Shown here piece after piece: positions 1-8,480 of a stretch of DNA of 64,000 nucleotides. Each line of letters begins with the position of its first letter. The first letter of the stretch is position 1. Origin of the DNA: Sideroxyarcus sp045866275 (GTDB lineage: Bacteria > Pseudomonadota > Gammaproteobacteria > Burkholderiales > Gallionellaceae); the NCBI GenBank assembly GCA_045866275.1, contig BAAFRX010000008.1:1-64000 (forward strand), given 5' to 3'. The notes under the pieces were generated by a model. The model did no database searches, was not told the DNA's origin, and saw nothing but the letters and a program-made list of their open reading frames with translations. The position numbers and the translations under genes were made by a program.

Positions 1-247
1 TTATCTCCACCTTGGCACCTAGATGCCGTCAGGTCCGCGAGGGGCTACCTCATTCTTACTTACTTACCTCGCTCCCCGTGGGGAGGGAGGCGTCCATCCC
101 ATCTCCTTTGGGTAAATGGTTGTAACGGAGGCTGCATGGTAGAGGGGGTTGGCTGAACTGTCTGTGAGAAACATCACCGAGGTTCGCTTGAGTCGGTCCG
201 GGATTCCTGTTTCAATCCACATCCGTTTTCAGGCAGGGGATTGCACT
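1..247. other. Leader region with no recognised gene
   Basis: No coding region with homology I recognise lies before the MTA phosphorylase start. A perfect short hairpin (CTCCCC, GT, GGGGAG) occurs at 72-85. An upstream in-frame start at 149 would extend the next protein by 33 residues of low-complexity, unfamily-like sequence, so I treat this stretch as leader. It could hold a promoter or the tail of an upstream element, but I cannot assign it. Confidence 0.4.
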
Positions 248-1120
248 ATGGCACAGGCAAGTATCGGCATCATCGGCGGCAGCGGCGTGTATGACATCGC
301 GGGGTTGGAGAACAAACGCTGGCAGCGGGTCGAGTCCGCTTTTGGCGAGCCGTCGGACGAGTTGCTGCTGGGTGAACTGAACGGCATCAAGCTGGCCTTT
401 TTGCCGCGCCACGGGCGCGGACACCGGATCCCGCCGTCGGAGATCAACTTTCGCGCCAATATCGATGCGCTCAAGCGCGCGGGGGTGAGCGATGTCATCT
501 CGGTCAGCGCGGTCGGCTCGTTGCGCGAGGGGCTGCCGCCCGGCACCTTCGTCATTGTCGATCAGTTCATCGACCGTACCTTTGCACGCGAGAAATCCTT
601 CTTTGGCACCGGTCTGGTGGCGCACGTGTCGATGGCGCATCCCGTCTGTCATCGACTGGGCGATCATCTGGAGGCGGCCGCCCGTTCCGCCGGCATCCCG
701 GTGGTGCGCGGCGGCACCTATCTGGTGATGGAAGGGCCGCAATTTTCCAGTCTCGCCGAATCCGAACTGTATCGCGGCTGGGGATGTGACGTGATCGGCA
801 TGACCAATATGCCGGAGGCCAAGCTCGCGCGCGAAGCGGAGCTGTGTTACGCCACGGTTGGGATGGTCACCGACTACGACTGCTGGCATCCGAATCACGA
901 TGACGTCACGGTCGAGCAGATTATCGGCGTGTTGCTAAGCAATGCCGACAAGGCGCGCACTCTGGTGCAACAGGCGGTGCCGCGCCTTGGCCACGACGCC
1001 ACTGCGGGTGCATGCGGCTGCCGCAGTGTGTTGCAGCATGCGCTGATCACCGCACCCGAAGCACGCGATCCGGCGCTGGTGGCCAGATTGCAGGCGGTGG
1101 CGGGGCGGGTGCTGAAATGA
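248..1120 (+). CDS. mtnP: S-methyl-5'-thioadenosine phosphorylase (MTAP)
   Basis: Cytoplasmic purine nucleoside phosphorylase family enzyme (290 aa). It splits methylthioadenosine, the by-product of polyamine and related SAM reactions, with phosphate into adenine and methylthioribose-1-phosphate. The N-terminal GGSGVYD phosphate loop (residues 10-16), RHGRGH and EGPQFSS motifs are all present. TDYDCW places aspartates at about 209 and 211, which is the MTAP pattern for 6-aminopurines rather than the methylthioinosine pattern. The start at 248 is chosen because the family begins right before the IGIIGGSG strand. The stop overlaps the next gene as ATGA, so translation is probably coupled. Neighbouring apt would recycle the adenine released. 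Confidence 0.9.
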   Translation: MAQASIGIIGGSGVYDIAGLENKRWQRVESAFGEPSDELLLGELNGIKLAFLPRHGRGHRIPPSEINFRANIDALKRAGVSDVISVSAVGSLREGLPPGTFVIVDQFIDRTFAREKSFFGTGLVAHVSMAHPVCHRLGDHLEAAARSAGIPVVRGGTYLVMEGPQFSSLAESELYRGWGCDVIGMTNMPEAKLAREAELCYATVGMVTDYDCWHPNHDDVTVEQIIGVLLSNADKARTLVQQAVPRLGHDATAGACGCRSVLQHALITAPEARDPALVARLQAVAGRVLK

Positions 1121-1758
1121 GCGACGAACAGGCGTTGCGTGCGGCGCTGCTCGATGTCTCGCGGCGCATGGTCGAGCTGGGATTGAATCGCGGCACGGCG
1201 GGCAATGCTTCGGTGCGTTGCAGGGAGGGGGTGCTGCTCACGCCCTCGGCGGTGCCCGTGGCGGAGATGAGCCCCGCGAGCATGGTGCGGATGACACTCG
1301 ACGGCACGGTGCAGCAAGGCGGCAGGCCCTCCAGCGAATGGCGTTTCCACTGCGACATTTTCAAGGCGCGCCCGGAGATCGGCGCGGTGTTGCACATGCA
1401 TTCGCCGTTCGCCACCACCCTGGCCTGTTTGCGCCGCGAGGTGCCCGCCGTGCATTACATGATCGCGCTGGCCGGAGGGGATTCCATCCGCTGCGCGCCC
1501 TACAGCGTGTTCGGCGAACAGCAATTGTCGGACGATGCGCTGGAGGCACTGCAGGGGCGCAAAGCCTGTCTGCTTGGCAACCACGGCATGATTGCGCTGG
1601 GGAGCGATCTCGACGAGGCGCTGGCGGTGGCGCAGGAGGTCGAGTTTCTGTGCGAGCTTTATTGGCGCACGCTGCAGGCGGGCGTGCCGCAGTTGCTGAC
1701 CACGCAACAGATGCATGCCGTCAAACAGAAGTTTGTTGATTACAAAAAACGCGATTAG
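1117..1758 (+). CDS. Class II aldolase/adducin family protein, probable methylthio-sugar phosphate aldolase
   Basis: Zinc-dependent class II aldolase fold (213 aa), related to fuculose- and ribulose-phosphate aldolases and to MtnB dehydratase. Visible residues are the zinc ligands His93 and His95 (HMHS), a third His156 in GNHG, and the catalytic-type Glu74 in SSEW. The ATG overlaps the MTAP stop. Because it is coupled to MTAP, I infer that it acts on methylthioribulose-1-phosphate or 5-deoxyribulose-1-phosphate, as in the MTA/DHAP shunts described in Rhodospirillum and E. coli. No mtnA isomerase or later methionine-salvage genes are in view. Family membership is firm; the exact substrate is inference. 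MtnB-type dehydratase is the main alternative. Confidence 0.75.
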   Translation: MSDEQALRAALLDVSRRMVELGLNRGTAGNASVRCREGVLLTPSAVPVAEMSPASMVRMTLDGTVQQGGRPSSEWRFHCDIFKARPEIGAVLHMHSPFATTLACLRREVPAVHYMIALAGGDSIRCAPYSVFGEQQLSDDALEALQGRKACLLGNHGMIALGSDLDEALAVAQEVEFLCELYWRTLQAGVPQLLTTQQMHAVKQKFVDYKKRD

Positions 1759-1767
1759 GAAACCAAT

Positions 1768-2295
1768 ATGCCGATCAAATCACGTGTCCGCACTGTCCCG
1801 CATTACCCGAAGCCAGGCATCCTGTTCCGCGACATCACCACGGTGCTGAAAGACCCGGTCGGCCTGCGCCTGACCGTGGACGAACTCGCGCGCCGCTACC
1901 GCGACATGAAAATCGACAAGATCGCGGGCATCGAATCGCGCGGTTTCATCCTGGCGGCCCCGCTGGCTTATGTGCTGGGCAAGGGTTTTGTTCCCATTCG
2001 CAAGAAAGGCAAGCTGCCGGCCGCCACCATCGGTCACGACTACGAACTTGAATACGGCAGCGACCGCATCGAGATCCACACCGATGCGATCGAAAAAGGC
2101 GAGCGGGTGTTGCTGGTGGACGATCTCATCGCCACCGGCGGCACCGCGCAGGCTGCCTGCATCCTGATCGAAAAAATGGGCGGCCAGATCGTCGAGTGCG
2201 CGTTCATGATCGACCTGCCCGACATCGGTGGGCGGGCGCGGTTGGAGCAGGGCGGACACACGGTGTTCGCCCTGTGCGAGTTCGAGGGCGATTGA
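1768..2295 (+). CDS. apt: Adenine phosphoribosyltransferase
   Basis: Type I phosphoribosyltransferase (175 aa, the normal length) that makes AMP from adenine and PRPP. The PRPP-binding signature VLLVDDLIATGGTA sits near residue 112, and the N-terminal VPHYPKPGILFRDITT block is typical of APT. It starts 9 bp after the aldolase gene, so mtnP, aldolase and apt form one likely operon in which adenine freed from MTA is returned to AMP. Confidence 0.95.
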   Translation: MPIKSRVRTVPHYPKPGILFRDITTVLKDPVGLRLTVDELARRYRDMKIDKIAGIESRGFILAAPLAYVLGKGFVPIRKKGKLPAATIGHDYELEYGSDRIEIHTDAIEKGERVLLVDDLIATGGTAQAACILIEKMGGQIVECAFMIDLPDIGGRARLEQGGHTVFALCEFEGD

Positions 2296-2369
2296 GTCCG
2301 CCCCGACCGGGATGAAGCGGGAGTGCGCCGGCGCAGTGTAGAATGCGCGCCGTTCGCCGGCCTTCATTC

Positions 2370-3530
2370 ATGTCCTCACCCGTCAACTACCACTGGCGCA
2401 TCGCCGGTTTCTATTTTTTCTACTATGCCTTCGTGGGGATGTTCTCGCCCTACTGGAGCCTGTATCTGCATTCCCTGCAATTCGATGCCATCGATATCGC
2501 GATCCTGATGTCGCTGCACCCCGTGATGCGCATGGTCGCGCCCAATGTCTGGGGCTGGCTGGCGGACCGGTCGGGAAAAAGGCGCGAGGTGGTGGTGCTG
2601 GCGGCGGGTTTGAGCGCGCTGTTTTATCTCGGCGTATTTGCCACCACCCGTTTCTGGGGGCTGTTCAGTGTGTTGCTGCTGATGAGTTTCTTCTGGAGCG
2701 CCTCGATGCCGCTGGTGGAGGCGACCACCTTGAGCTGGCTGGGCAAAAACACCGCGCATTACGGGCGCCTGCGGTCCTGGGGCTCGATCGGGTTTATCGT
2801 GTCGGTGGTGGGGCTGGGTTACGCTTTCGATTACATCGCCATCGCCTGGTTGTTGTGGGCGGGTCTGGTGTGCGAAGTGGGCATTTTCATCTTTGCCCGC
2901 CAGATCCCGCCAACCGAGGTGCTGGCGCACCATACCGATCAACAGCCGATCAAACAGATCGTGTTGCAGCCGCGCGTGCTGGCCTTGTTCGGCGCATGCT
3001 TTCTGATGGCGGTGGCGCACGGACCGTATTACACCTTTTTCTCCATCTACCTGGTCGAACACGGCTACGCCAAGAGCATGGTGGGCGGACTGTGGGCGCT
3101 GGGCGTGATCTGCGAGATCGGAGTGTTTTTCCTGATGCCCGCGCTGGTACGGCGGTATGGCTTTGTGCGCATTTTGTACCTCAGTTTTGCGGCGGCGGTA
3201 CTGCGATTTTTCCTGATTGGCTGGGCCGTGGACAGGGCGCTGCTGTTATTGTTGGCGCAAGTGCTGCATGCGCTGACGTTTGGCGCTTACCATGCCGCCT
3301 CGGTGGGGCTGGTGCACGAATTCTTTCGCGGGCGCCATCAGTCCAGGGGGCAGGCGCTGTTCGGCAGTCTGACCTACGGGGCGGGCGGGGTGCTGGGCGG
3401 TCTGGCCAGCGGCCCGATCTGGCAGCATTGGGGCGCTGCGGCGCTGTATTCGTTCAGTTCCGTCATGGCATTGCTCGGCCTGATGTTGCTGGTCTGGCGG
3501 CTGCGCGGCTCGAATACGGGGGCGCAATGA
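2370..3530 (+). CDS. MFS transporter of the PPP (HcaT-like) group
   Basis: Inner-membrane major facilitator with about 12 hydrophobic segments (386 aa from the ATG at 2370). The opening YHWRIAGFYFFYYAFVGMFSPYWSLYL and the cytoplasmic loop WGWLADRSGKRR resemble the 3-phenylpropionate/nucleoside-like MFS group found next to amino-acid genes in betaproteobacteria. An in-frame ATG at 2343 is also possible, but its extra residues are basic and unlike the family. The real substrate cannot be read from the sequence. It lies between apt and cimA with short spacers. Confidence 0.75.
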   Translation: MSSPVNYHWRIAGFYFFYYAFVGMFSPYWSLYLHSLQFDAIDIAILMSLHPVMRMVAPNVWGWLADRSGKRREVVVLAAGLSALFYLGVFATTRFWGLFSVLLLMSFFWSASMPLVEATTLSWLGKNTAHYGRLRSWGSIGFIVSVVGLGYAFDYIAIAWLLWAGLVCEVGIFIFARQIPPTEVLAHHTDQQPIKQIVLQPRVLALFGACFLMAVAHGPYYTFFSIYLVEHGYAKSMVGGLWALGVICEIGVFFLMPALVRRYGFVRILYLSFAAAVLRFFLIGWAVDRALLLLLAQVLHALTFGAYHAASVGLVHEFFRGRHQSRGQALFGSLTYGAGGVLGGLASGPIWQHWGAAALYSFSSVMALLGLMLLVWRLRGSNTGAQ

Positions 3531-3564
3531 TAAAATCGAACACTTTCCAAACCGTGACGACACC

Positions 3565-5142
3565 ATGAATCGAGTCTTCCTGTACGACACCACTTTGCGT
3601 GACGGCACGCAGCGCGAGGATATCTCCCTGTCGGTTGATGACAAACTGGTCATCGCCAAACGCCTGGCCGATTTTGGCTTCCATTACATCGAGGGTGGCT
3701 GGCCAGGTTCCAACCCCAAGGATGCGGAATTTTTCGCGCGCGCGGCCAAACTGGATTTGGGACAAGCCAGACTTGCCGCCTTTGGCCGCACGCGCCAGAA
3801 GAACAAACCGTGCGAGCAGGACGGCAATTTGCAGGCGCTGCTGGAGGCCGCCACCCCGGTGGTGACCCTGGTGGGAAAAAGCTCGGATTACCACGTCAAG
3901 GTCGTGCTCTCCGCCACGCCGGAAGAGAACCTCGCGATGATCCGCGACAGCGTGGCCTACCTGAAATCGAAGGGGCGCGAGGTGATGTTCGATGCCGAAC
4001 ATTTCTTCGACGGCTTCATCGCGAACAAAGACTATGCGCTGGCGACCTTGCGGGCGGCGGCGGAATCGGGTGCGGACTGGCTGGTGTTGTGCGAGACCAA
4101 CGGCGGCAAGCTGCCGTGGGAAGTGGAGGAGATCGTGCGCGAGGTGAAGCGGCAGATCAGCACGCCGCTGGGGGCGCATTGCCACAACGACAGCGGCTGC
4201 GGGGTGGCGAATTCGCTGGCGGCGGTGCGCGGCGGTTGTACCCAGGTGCAGGGCACGATCAACGGGTACGGCGAGCGCGTCGGCAACGCCAACCTGACCA
4301 CGGTCATCCCCAATCTGCAACTCAAGATGGGCAAGCAGGCGGTGACCCCGGCGCAGTTGCGCGAGCTGACCGCGCTGGCGCATTTTGTCGCGGAGATGGT
4401 CAACTTGAAGCACTACAACCACGCGCCTTACATCGGCCACAGCGCCTTTGCGCACAAAGGGGGCATCCATGTCGCGGCCATGCTCAAGGCGGCCGACACC
4501 TACCAGCACATCGACCCGGCCCTGGTGGGCAACGAGATGCGTTCGGTGGTGTCGGAACTGTCCGGGCGCGGCAACATCCAGTTCAGCGCGCAGGCGCTCG
4601 GGATCACGCTCAACAATGAAGACGCCCAGCGCGTGCTCAATCACATCAAGCATCTGGAACATGAGGGTTTCACCTTCGAGGCGGCGGAAGCCAGCATGGA
4701 GCTGATGCTGCATCGCCTGCGCCCCGGGTACACGCAACCGTTCGAGCTGATCGATTATGTGGTCATTACCGAGCGTCGGCAGAGCCGCGGCCTGCTGTCG
4801 GAAGCGACCGCCAAGGTGAAGGTGGGCGACGAAGTGAAGTTCATGGCGGCGGAAGGCAACGGCCCGGTCAACGCGCTGGCCGGCGCCCTGCGCAGCGCGC
4901 TGGCCGCCGCCTATCCCGTGCTGAAGGCCGTTCGCCTGATCGATTACAAGGTGCGCATCCTGGATAGCGCCAATGGAACCTCAGCGCAGGTGCGCGTGCT
5001 CATCACCTTCCAGGGCGGCGGCCATGTCTGGACCACGGTCGGCGCGAGCAGCAACATCATCGATGCCAGCTGGCACGCGCTTTCCGAAAGTCTGGAATAT
5101 GCCCTGGTGAAACTGGCCGATACCCCGGCCTTGACCGATTGA
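3565..5142 (+). CDS. cimA: (R)-citramalate synthase
   Basis: DRE-TIM metallolyase (525 aa) that condenses pyruvate and acetyl-CoA to citramalate, the threonine-independent entry to isoleucine. Features in order: YDTTLRDGTQRE at the N-terminus, the metal-site HCHNDSGCGVANS near residue 210, HKGGIHVAA near 300, and a C-terminal LeuA-type regulatory domain. Length and the TTLRDGTQREDISLSV start fit the long CimA type (TIGR00977) better than 2-isopropylmalate synthase. A -10-like TAAAAT lies just after the MFS stop. It precedes leuC, leuD and leuB, whose enzymes also carry citramalate onward to 2-oxobutyrate. Confidence 0.9.
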   Translation: MNRVFLYDTTLRDGTQREDISLSVDDKLVIAKRLADFGFHYIEGGWPGSNPKDAEFFARAAKLDLGQARLAAFGRTRQKNKPCEQDGNLQALLEAATPVVTLVGKSSDYHVKVVLSATPEENLAMIRDSVAYLKSKGREVMFDAEHFFDGFIANKDYALATLRAAAESGADWLVLCETNGGKLPWEVEEIVREVKRQISTPLGAHCHNDSGCGVANSLAAVRGGCTQVQGTINGYGERVGNANLTTVIPNLQLKMGKQAVTPAQLRELTALAHFVAEMVNLKHYNHAPYIGHSAFAHKGGIHVAAMLKAADTYQHIDPALVGNEMRSVVSELSGRGNIQFSAQALGITLNNEDAQRVLNHIKHLEHEGFTFEAAEASMELMLHRLRPGYTQPFELIDYVVITERRQSRGLLSEATAKVKVGDEVKFMAAEGNGPVNALAGALRSALAAAYPVLKAVRLIDYKVRILDSANGTSAQVRVLITFQGGGHVWTTVGASSNIIDASWHALSESLEYALVKLADTPALTD

Positions 5143-5200
5143 ACTTTGTTATGGGCGCGATACGCTGTGGCATAATCGCCGGCCCGCGAAAGTATAAAAA

Positions 5201-6604
5201 ATGAACGCACAAACACTTTACGACAAACTCTGGAACAGCCATCTGGTTCGCACCGAGCCGGATGGAACGTCATTGATCTATATTGACCGCCATCTGGTGC
5301 ACGAAGTGACCAGCCCGCAAGCCTTCGAGGGCATGCGCATGGCACTGCGCAAACCGTGGCGTACCGGTTCCATGCTGGCGGTGCCGGACCACAACGTGCC
5401 GACGACCAAACGCGGCGGCGGCATCGTCGATCCCATCTCGCGCCTGCAGGTTGAAACGCTGGATGCGAACTGCGCCGAACTGGGCATCACCGAATTCAAG
5501 ATGAACGACATCCGCCAGGGCGTGGTGCATGTGATCGGCCCCGAACAGGGCGCGACCCTGCCCGGCATGACCGTGGTGTGCGGCGATTCCCACACCAGCA
5601 CGCATGGCGCATTCGCGGCACTGGCGCACGGCATCGGCACTTCCGAGGTCGAGCATGTGATGGCGACGCAATGTCTGGTGGCGAAAAAATCGAAGGCCAT
5701 GCTGGTCAAGGTGGAAGGCAAGTTGGGGCACGGCGTGACTGCAAAAGACATCGCGCTGGCGATCATCGGCCGGATCGGCACGGCGGGCGGCACCGGCCAT
5801 GCCATCGAATTCGGCGGCGACACGATTCGCGCCTTGAGCATGGAAGGCCGCATGACCCTGTGCAACATGGCGATCGAGGCGGGCGCGCGCGCCGGCATGG
5901 TGGCCTGCGACGACACCACCCTCTCCTACATCAAGGGGCGGCCGTTCGCGCCGCAGGGCGAGAACTGGGACAAGGCCGTAACTTGCTGGCGCACGCTGCA
6001 CAGTGATCCCGGGGCAAAATTCGATACCACGATCGAAGTGGATGCCACCCGGATCAAGCCGCAAGTGACCTGGGGCACTTCGCCGGAGATGGTGCTGCCC
6101 GTTGACGGGAGCGTGCCGGATCCCGCCACCTTCGGCGATGCCGTGAAGCGCGGCGACGTTGAGCGCGCGTTGCAGTACATGGGGCTGCAGGCGAACACGC
6201 CGATCACCGCGATCAAGATCGACAAGGTGTTCATCGGCTCCTGCACCAATGGTCGCATCGAAGACATGCGCGCCGCCGCCGCCGTGGCCAAGGGCGGAAA
6301 GGTCGCGGCAAACGTGAAGCTGGCGCTGGTCGTGCCGGGTTCGGGTTTGGTCAAGGCCCAAGCCGAGCGGGAAGGACTGGACAAAATTTTCATCGCGGCC
6401 GGTTTCGAGTGGCGCGACCCGGGGTGCTCAATGTGCCTGGCCATGAACGATGACCGGCTGGAACCGGGCGAGCGTTGTGCCTCCACTTCCAACCGCAACT
6501 TCGAGGGGCGGCAGGGACAAGGCGGGCGCACCCATCTGGTCAGTCCGGCCATGGCTGCGGCCGCGGCGATTGCCGGGCATTTCGTCGACGTGAGTAAATG
6601 GTGA
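5201..6604 (+). CDS. leuC: 3-isopropylmalate dehydratase large subunit
   Basis: Aconitase-family subunit (467 aa) with the 4Fe-4S ligands in GSCTNGR and GCSMCLAMNDD. With LeuD it isomerises 2- to 3-isopropylmalate in leucine synthesis and very probably citramalate to 3-methylmalate. MNAQTLYDKLW is the standard N-terminus. A CATAAT element about 30 bp before the start may be a -10 box, so leuC could have its own promoter besides read-through from cimA. Confidence 0.96.
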   Translation: MNAQTLYDKLWNSHLVRTEPDGTSLIYIDRHLVHEVTSPQAFEGMRMALRKPWRTGSMLAVPDHNVPTTKRGGGIVDPISRLQVETLDANCAELGITEFKMNDIRQGVVHVIGPEQGATLPGMTVVCGDSHTSTHGAFAALAHGIGTSEVEHVMATQCLVAKKSKAMLVKVEGKLGHGVTAKDIALAIIGRIGTAGGTGHAIEFGGDTIRALSMEGRMTLCNMAIEAGARAGMVACDDTTLSYIKGRPFAPQGENWDKAVTCWRTLHSDPGAKFDTTIEVDATRIKPQVTWGTSPEMVLPVDGSVPDPATFGDAVKRGDVERALQYMGLQANTPITAIKIDKVFIGSCTNGRIEDMRAAAAVAKGGKVAANVKLALVVPGSGLVKAQAEREGLDKIFIAAGFEWRDPGCSMCLAMNDDRLEPGERCASTSNRNFEGRQGQGGRTHLVSPAMAAAAAIAGHFVDVSKW

Positions 6605-6615
6605 AAGGGACAGGA

Positions 6616-6738
6616 ATGAAGAAAATTGTGATCGGTGTGGGGGTTCTAGTGGCGCTGGCCGGGTGCAATACATTTAAAGGATTGGGCGAGGATATCCAAA
6701 AAGGCGGGCAGGCGATCGAGAAAGCGGCCACCAAATAA
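6616..6738 (+). CDS. Entericidin-family small lipoprotein
   Basis: Forty-residue protein with a basic start (MKKIV), a hydrophobic stretch and the lipobox ALAGC, so it should be processed to a lipid-anchored peptide of about 24 residues. The mature part has the EDIQKGGQAIEKAA pattern of entericidin A/B-like proteins. It lies 11 bp after leuC and 2 bp before leuD, so it is co-transcribed with the isomerase subunits, an arrangement I know from other betaproteobacteria. Entericidins are small envelope lipoproteins linked to stress or lysis; the role here is unknown. Confidence 0.85.
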   Translation: MKKIVIGVGVLVALAGCNTFKGLGEDIQKGGQAIEKAATK

Positions 6739-6740
6739 CC

Positions 6741-7379
6741 ATGCAAAAATTTGAAAAATTCTCCGGTCTGGTGGCGCCGTTGGACAGAGCCAATGTGGAT
6801 ACCGACGCGATCATTCCCAAGCAATTCCTGAAATCGATCAAGCGTTCCGGCTTCGGCCCTTACCTGTTCGACGAGTGGCGCTATCTCGACCATGGCGAAC
6901 CCGGGATGGATTGCCGCAACCGTCCATTGAACCCGGACTTCGTGCTGAATCAGCCGCGCTATCAGGGCGCGCAAATCCTGCTGGCGCGCGAGAATTTCGG
7001 CTGCGGTTCGTCGCGCGAACATGCGCCCTGGGCGCTGGCAGACTTCGGTTTCCGCGTCATCATCGCGCCGAGTTTCGCCGACATCTTTTTCAACAACTGT
7101 TTCAAGAACGGCTTGCTGCCGATCAAGCTGGGTGCGGAGAAAGTGGATGCGCTGTTCAAGGCGGTGGCGGCGAACAGCGGTTATGCATTGGACGTCGATC
7201 TGGTACAGCAAACGCTCACCGCAGCCGATGGCGTCAGCTATGCTTTCGAGATGGACGGGTTCCGCAAGCACTGCCTGCTGAACGGGCTGGATGACATTGG
7301 CCTGACTCTGCAGCACCAGAACGACATCAAGGCGTTCGAGGTGAAACACCGCGCGGCGCAGCCGTGGTTATTTGCATAA
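6741..7379 (+). CDS. leuD: 3-isopropylmalate dehydratase small subunit
   Basis: Swivel-domain partner of LeuC (212 aa, the usual length). Key blocks are NVDTDAIIPKQFLK near residue 20 and NFGCGSSREHAPWAL near residue 85, which contacts the substrate. Start at 6741 follows the entericidin stop by 2 bp. It acts in the cytoplasm with LeuC. Confidence 0.96.
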   Translation: MQKFEKFSGLVAPLDRANVDTDAIIPKQFLKSIKRSGFGPYLFDEWRYLDHGEPGMDCRNRPLNPDFVLNQPRYQGAQILLARENFGCGSSREHAPWALADFGFRVIIAPSFADIFFNNCFKNGLLPIKLGAEKVDALFKAVAANSGYALDVDLVQQTLTAADGVSYAFEMDGFRKHCLLNGLDDIGLTLQHQNDIKAFEVKHRAAQPWLFA

Positions 7380-7400
7380 CTTTCCAAAGGTAATCATCAA

Positions 7401-8465
7401 ATGAAGATTGCAGTTTTGCCGGGTGACGGCATCGGACCGGAAATTGTCGCGCAGGCGGCAAAAGTGTTGGCAGCGTTGCGCAGTGACGGTCTGAAAATCG
7501 AGTTGGAATACGCAACCATTGGCGGTGCGGGCTATGACGCCGCCGGTGATCCTTTTCCGCCGGCAACCGAAAAATTGTCCAAGGAAGCCGACGCGGTGCT
7601 GCTGGGTGCGGTGGGCGGCTATCAATACGACACCCTGCCGCGGCCAATGCGTCCGGAACAAGGATTGCTGCGGATTCGCAAGGGGCTCGGCCTGTTTGCC
7701 AACCTGCGCCCAGCGATGGTGTATCCGGAGCTGGTGAATGCTTCGACGCTGCGTGCCGATATTGTGTCCGGTCTGGATATTTTGATCGTGCGCGAGCTGA
7801 CCGGCGATGTCTATTTCGGCCAGCCACGCGGCATCCGTACCTTGGAAAACGGCGAGCGCCAGGGTTTCGATACCATGCACTACAGTGAATCCGAAGTGCG
7901 CCGCGTGGCGCATGTCGGATACCAGATCGCAATGAAGCGCGGCAGGAAATTGTGTTCGGTGGACAAGGCCAATGTGCTGGACACCAGCATGTTCTGGCGC
8001 GAGATCGTGAGCGAGGTGGCCAAGGAATATCCGCAGGTCGAGACCTCGCACATGTATGTCGATAACGCAGCGATGCAATTGGTGCGGGCGCCGAAACAGT
8101 TCGACGTGGTCCTCACTGGCAACCTCTTCGGCGACATTCTGTCGGATGAGGCGTCGATGCTGACCGGCTCCATCGGCATGCTGCCCTCGGCTTCGCTGGA
8201 TTCCAACAACAAGGGGCTGTACGAGCCCTGTCACGGTTCCGCGCCCGATATCGCCGGCAAGGATATTGCCAATCCGTTGGCGACGATCCTGTCGGTGGCG
8301 ATGATGATGCAGTACACCTTCAACCTCCCCGACGTCGCAAACCGCATCGAAGGCGCGGTGCACAAGGTATTGCAACAAGGCATTCGCACCGGTGACATTT
8401 ATGAATCTGGCATGCGCAGGGTCGGTTGTGCGGCGATGGGCGATGCGGTCGTTGCTGCGCTTTAA
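7401..8465 (+). CDS. leuB: 3-isopropylmalate dehydrogenase
   Basis: NAD-dependent beta-decarboxylating dehydrogenase (354 aa) converting 3-isopropylmalate to 2-oxoisocaproate; the same enzyme can process 3-methylmalate in the citramalate route. MKIAVLPGDGIGPEI, the arginine-rich RELTGDVYFGQPRG region and GSAPDIAGKDIANPLA are all intact. It lies 21 bp downstream of leuD and 15 bp upstream of asd. Confidence 0.96.
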   Translation: MKIAVLPGDGIGPEIVAQAAKVLAALRSDGLKIELEYATIGGAGYDAAGDPFPPATEKLSKEADAVLLGAVGGYQYDTLPRPMRPEQGLLRIRKGLGLFANLRPAMVYPELVNASTLRADIVSGLDILIVRELTGDVYFGQPRGIRTLENGERQGFDTMHYSESEVRRVAHVGYQIAMKRGRKLCSVDKANVLDTSMFWREIVSEVAKEYPQVETSHMYVDNAAMQLVRAPKQFDVVLTGNLFGDILSDEASMLTGSIGMLPSASLDSNNKGLYEPCHGSAPDIAGKDIANPLATILSVAMMMQYTFNLPDVANRIEGAVHKVLQQGIRTGDIYESGMRRVGCAAMGDAVVAAL

Positions 8466-8480
8466 CTCACAAGGAAAGTC

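Noticed and set aside
1..247. Possible group II intron or IS tail at the left end
   Set aside because: I looked for a domain V-like hairpin, terminal repeats or reverse-transcriptase remnants and found only one short hairpin; nothing can be assigned.
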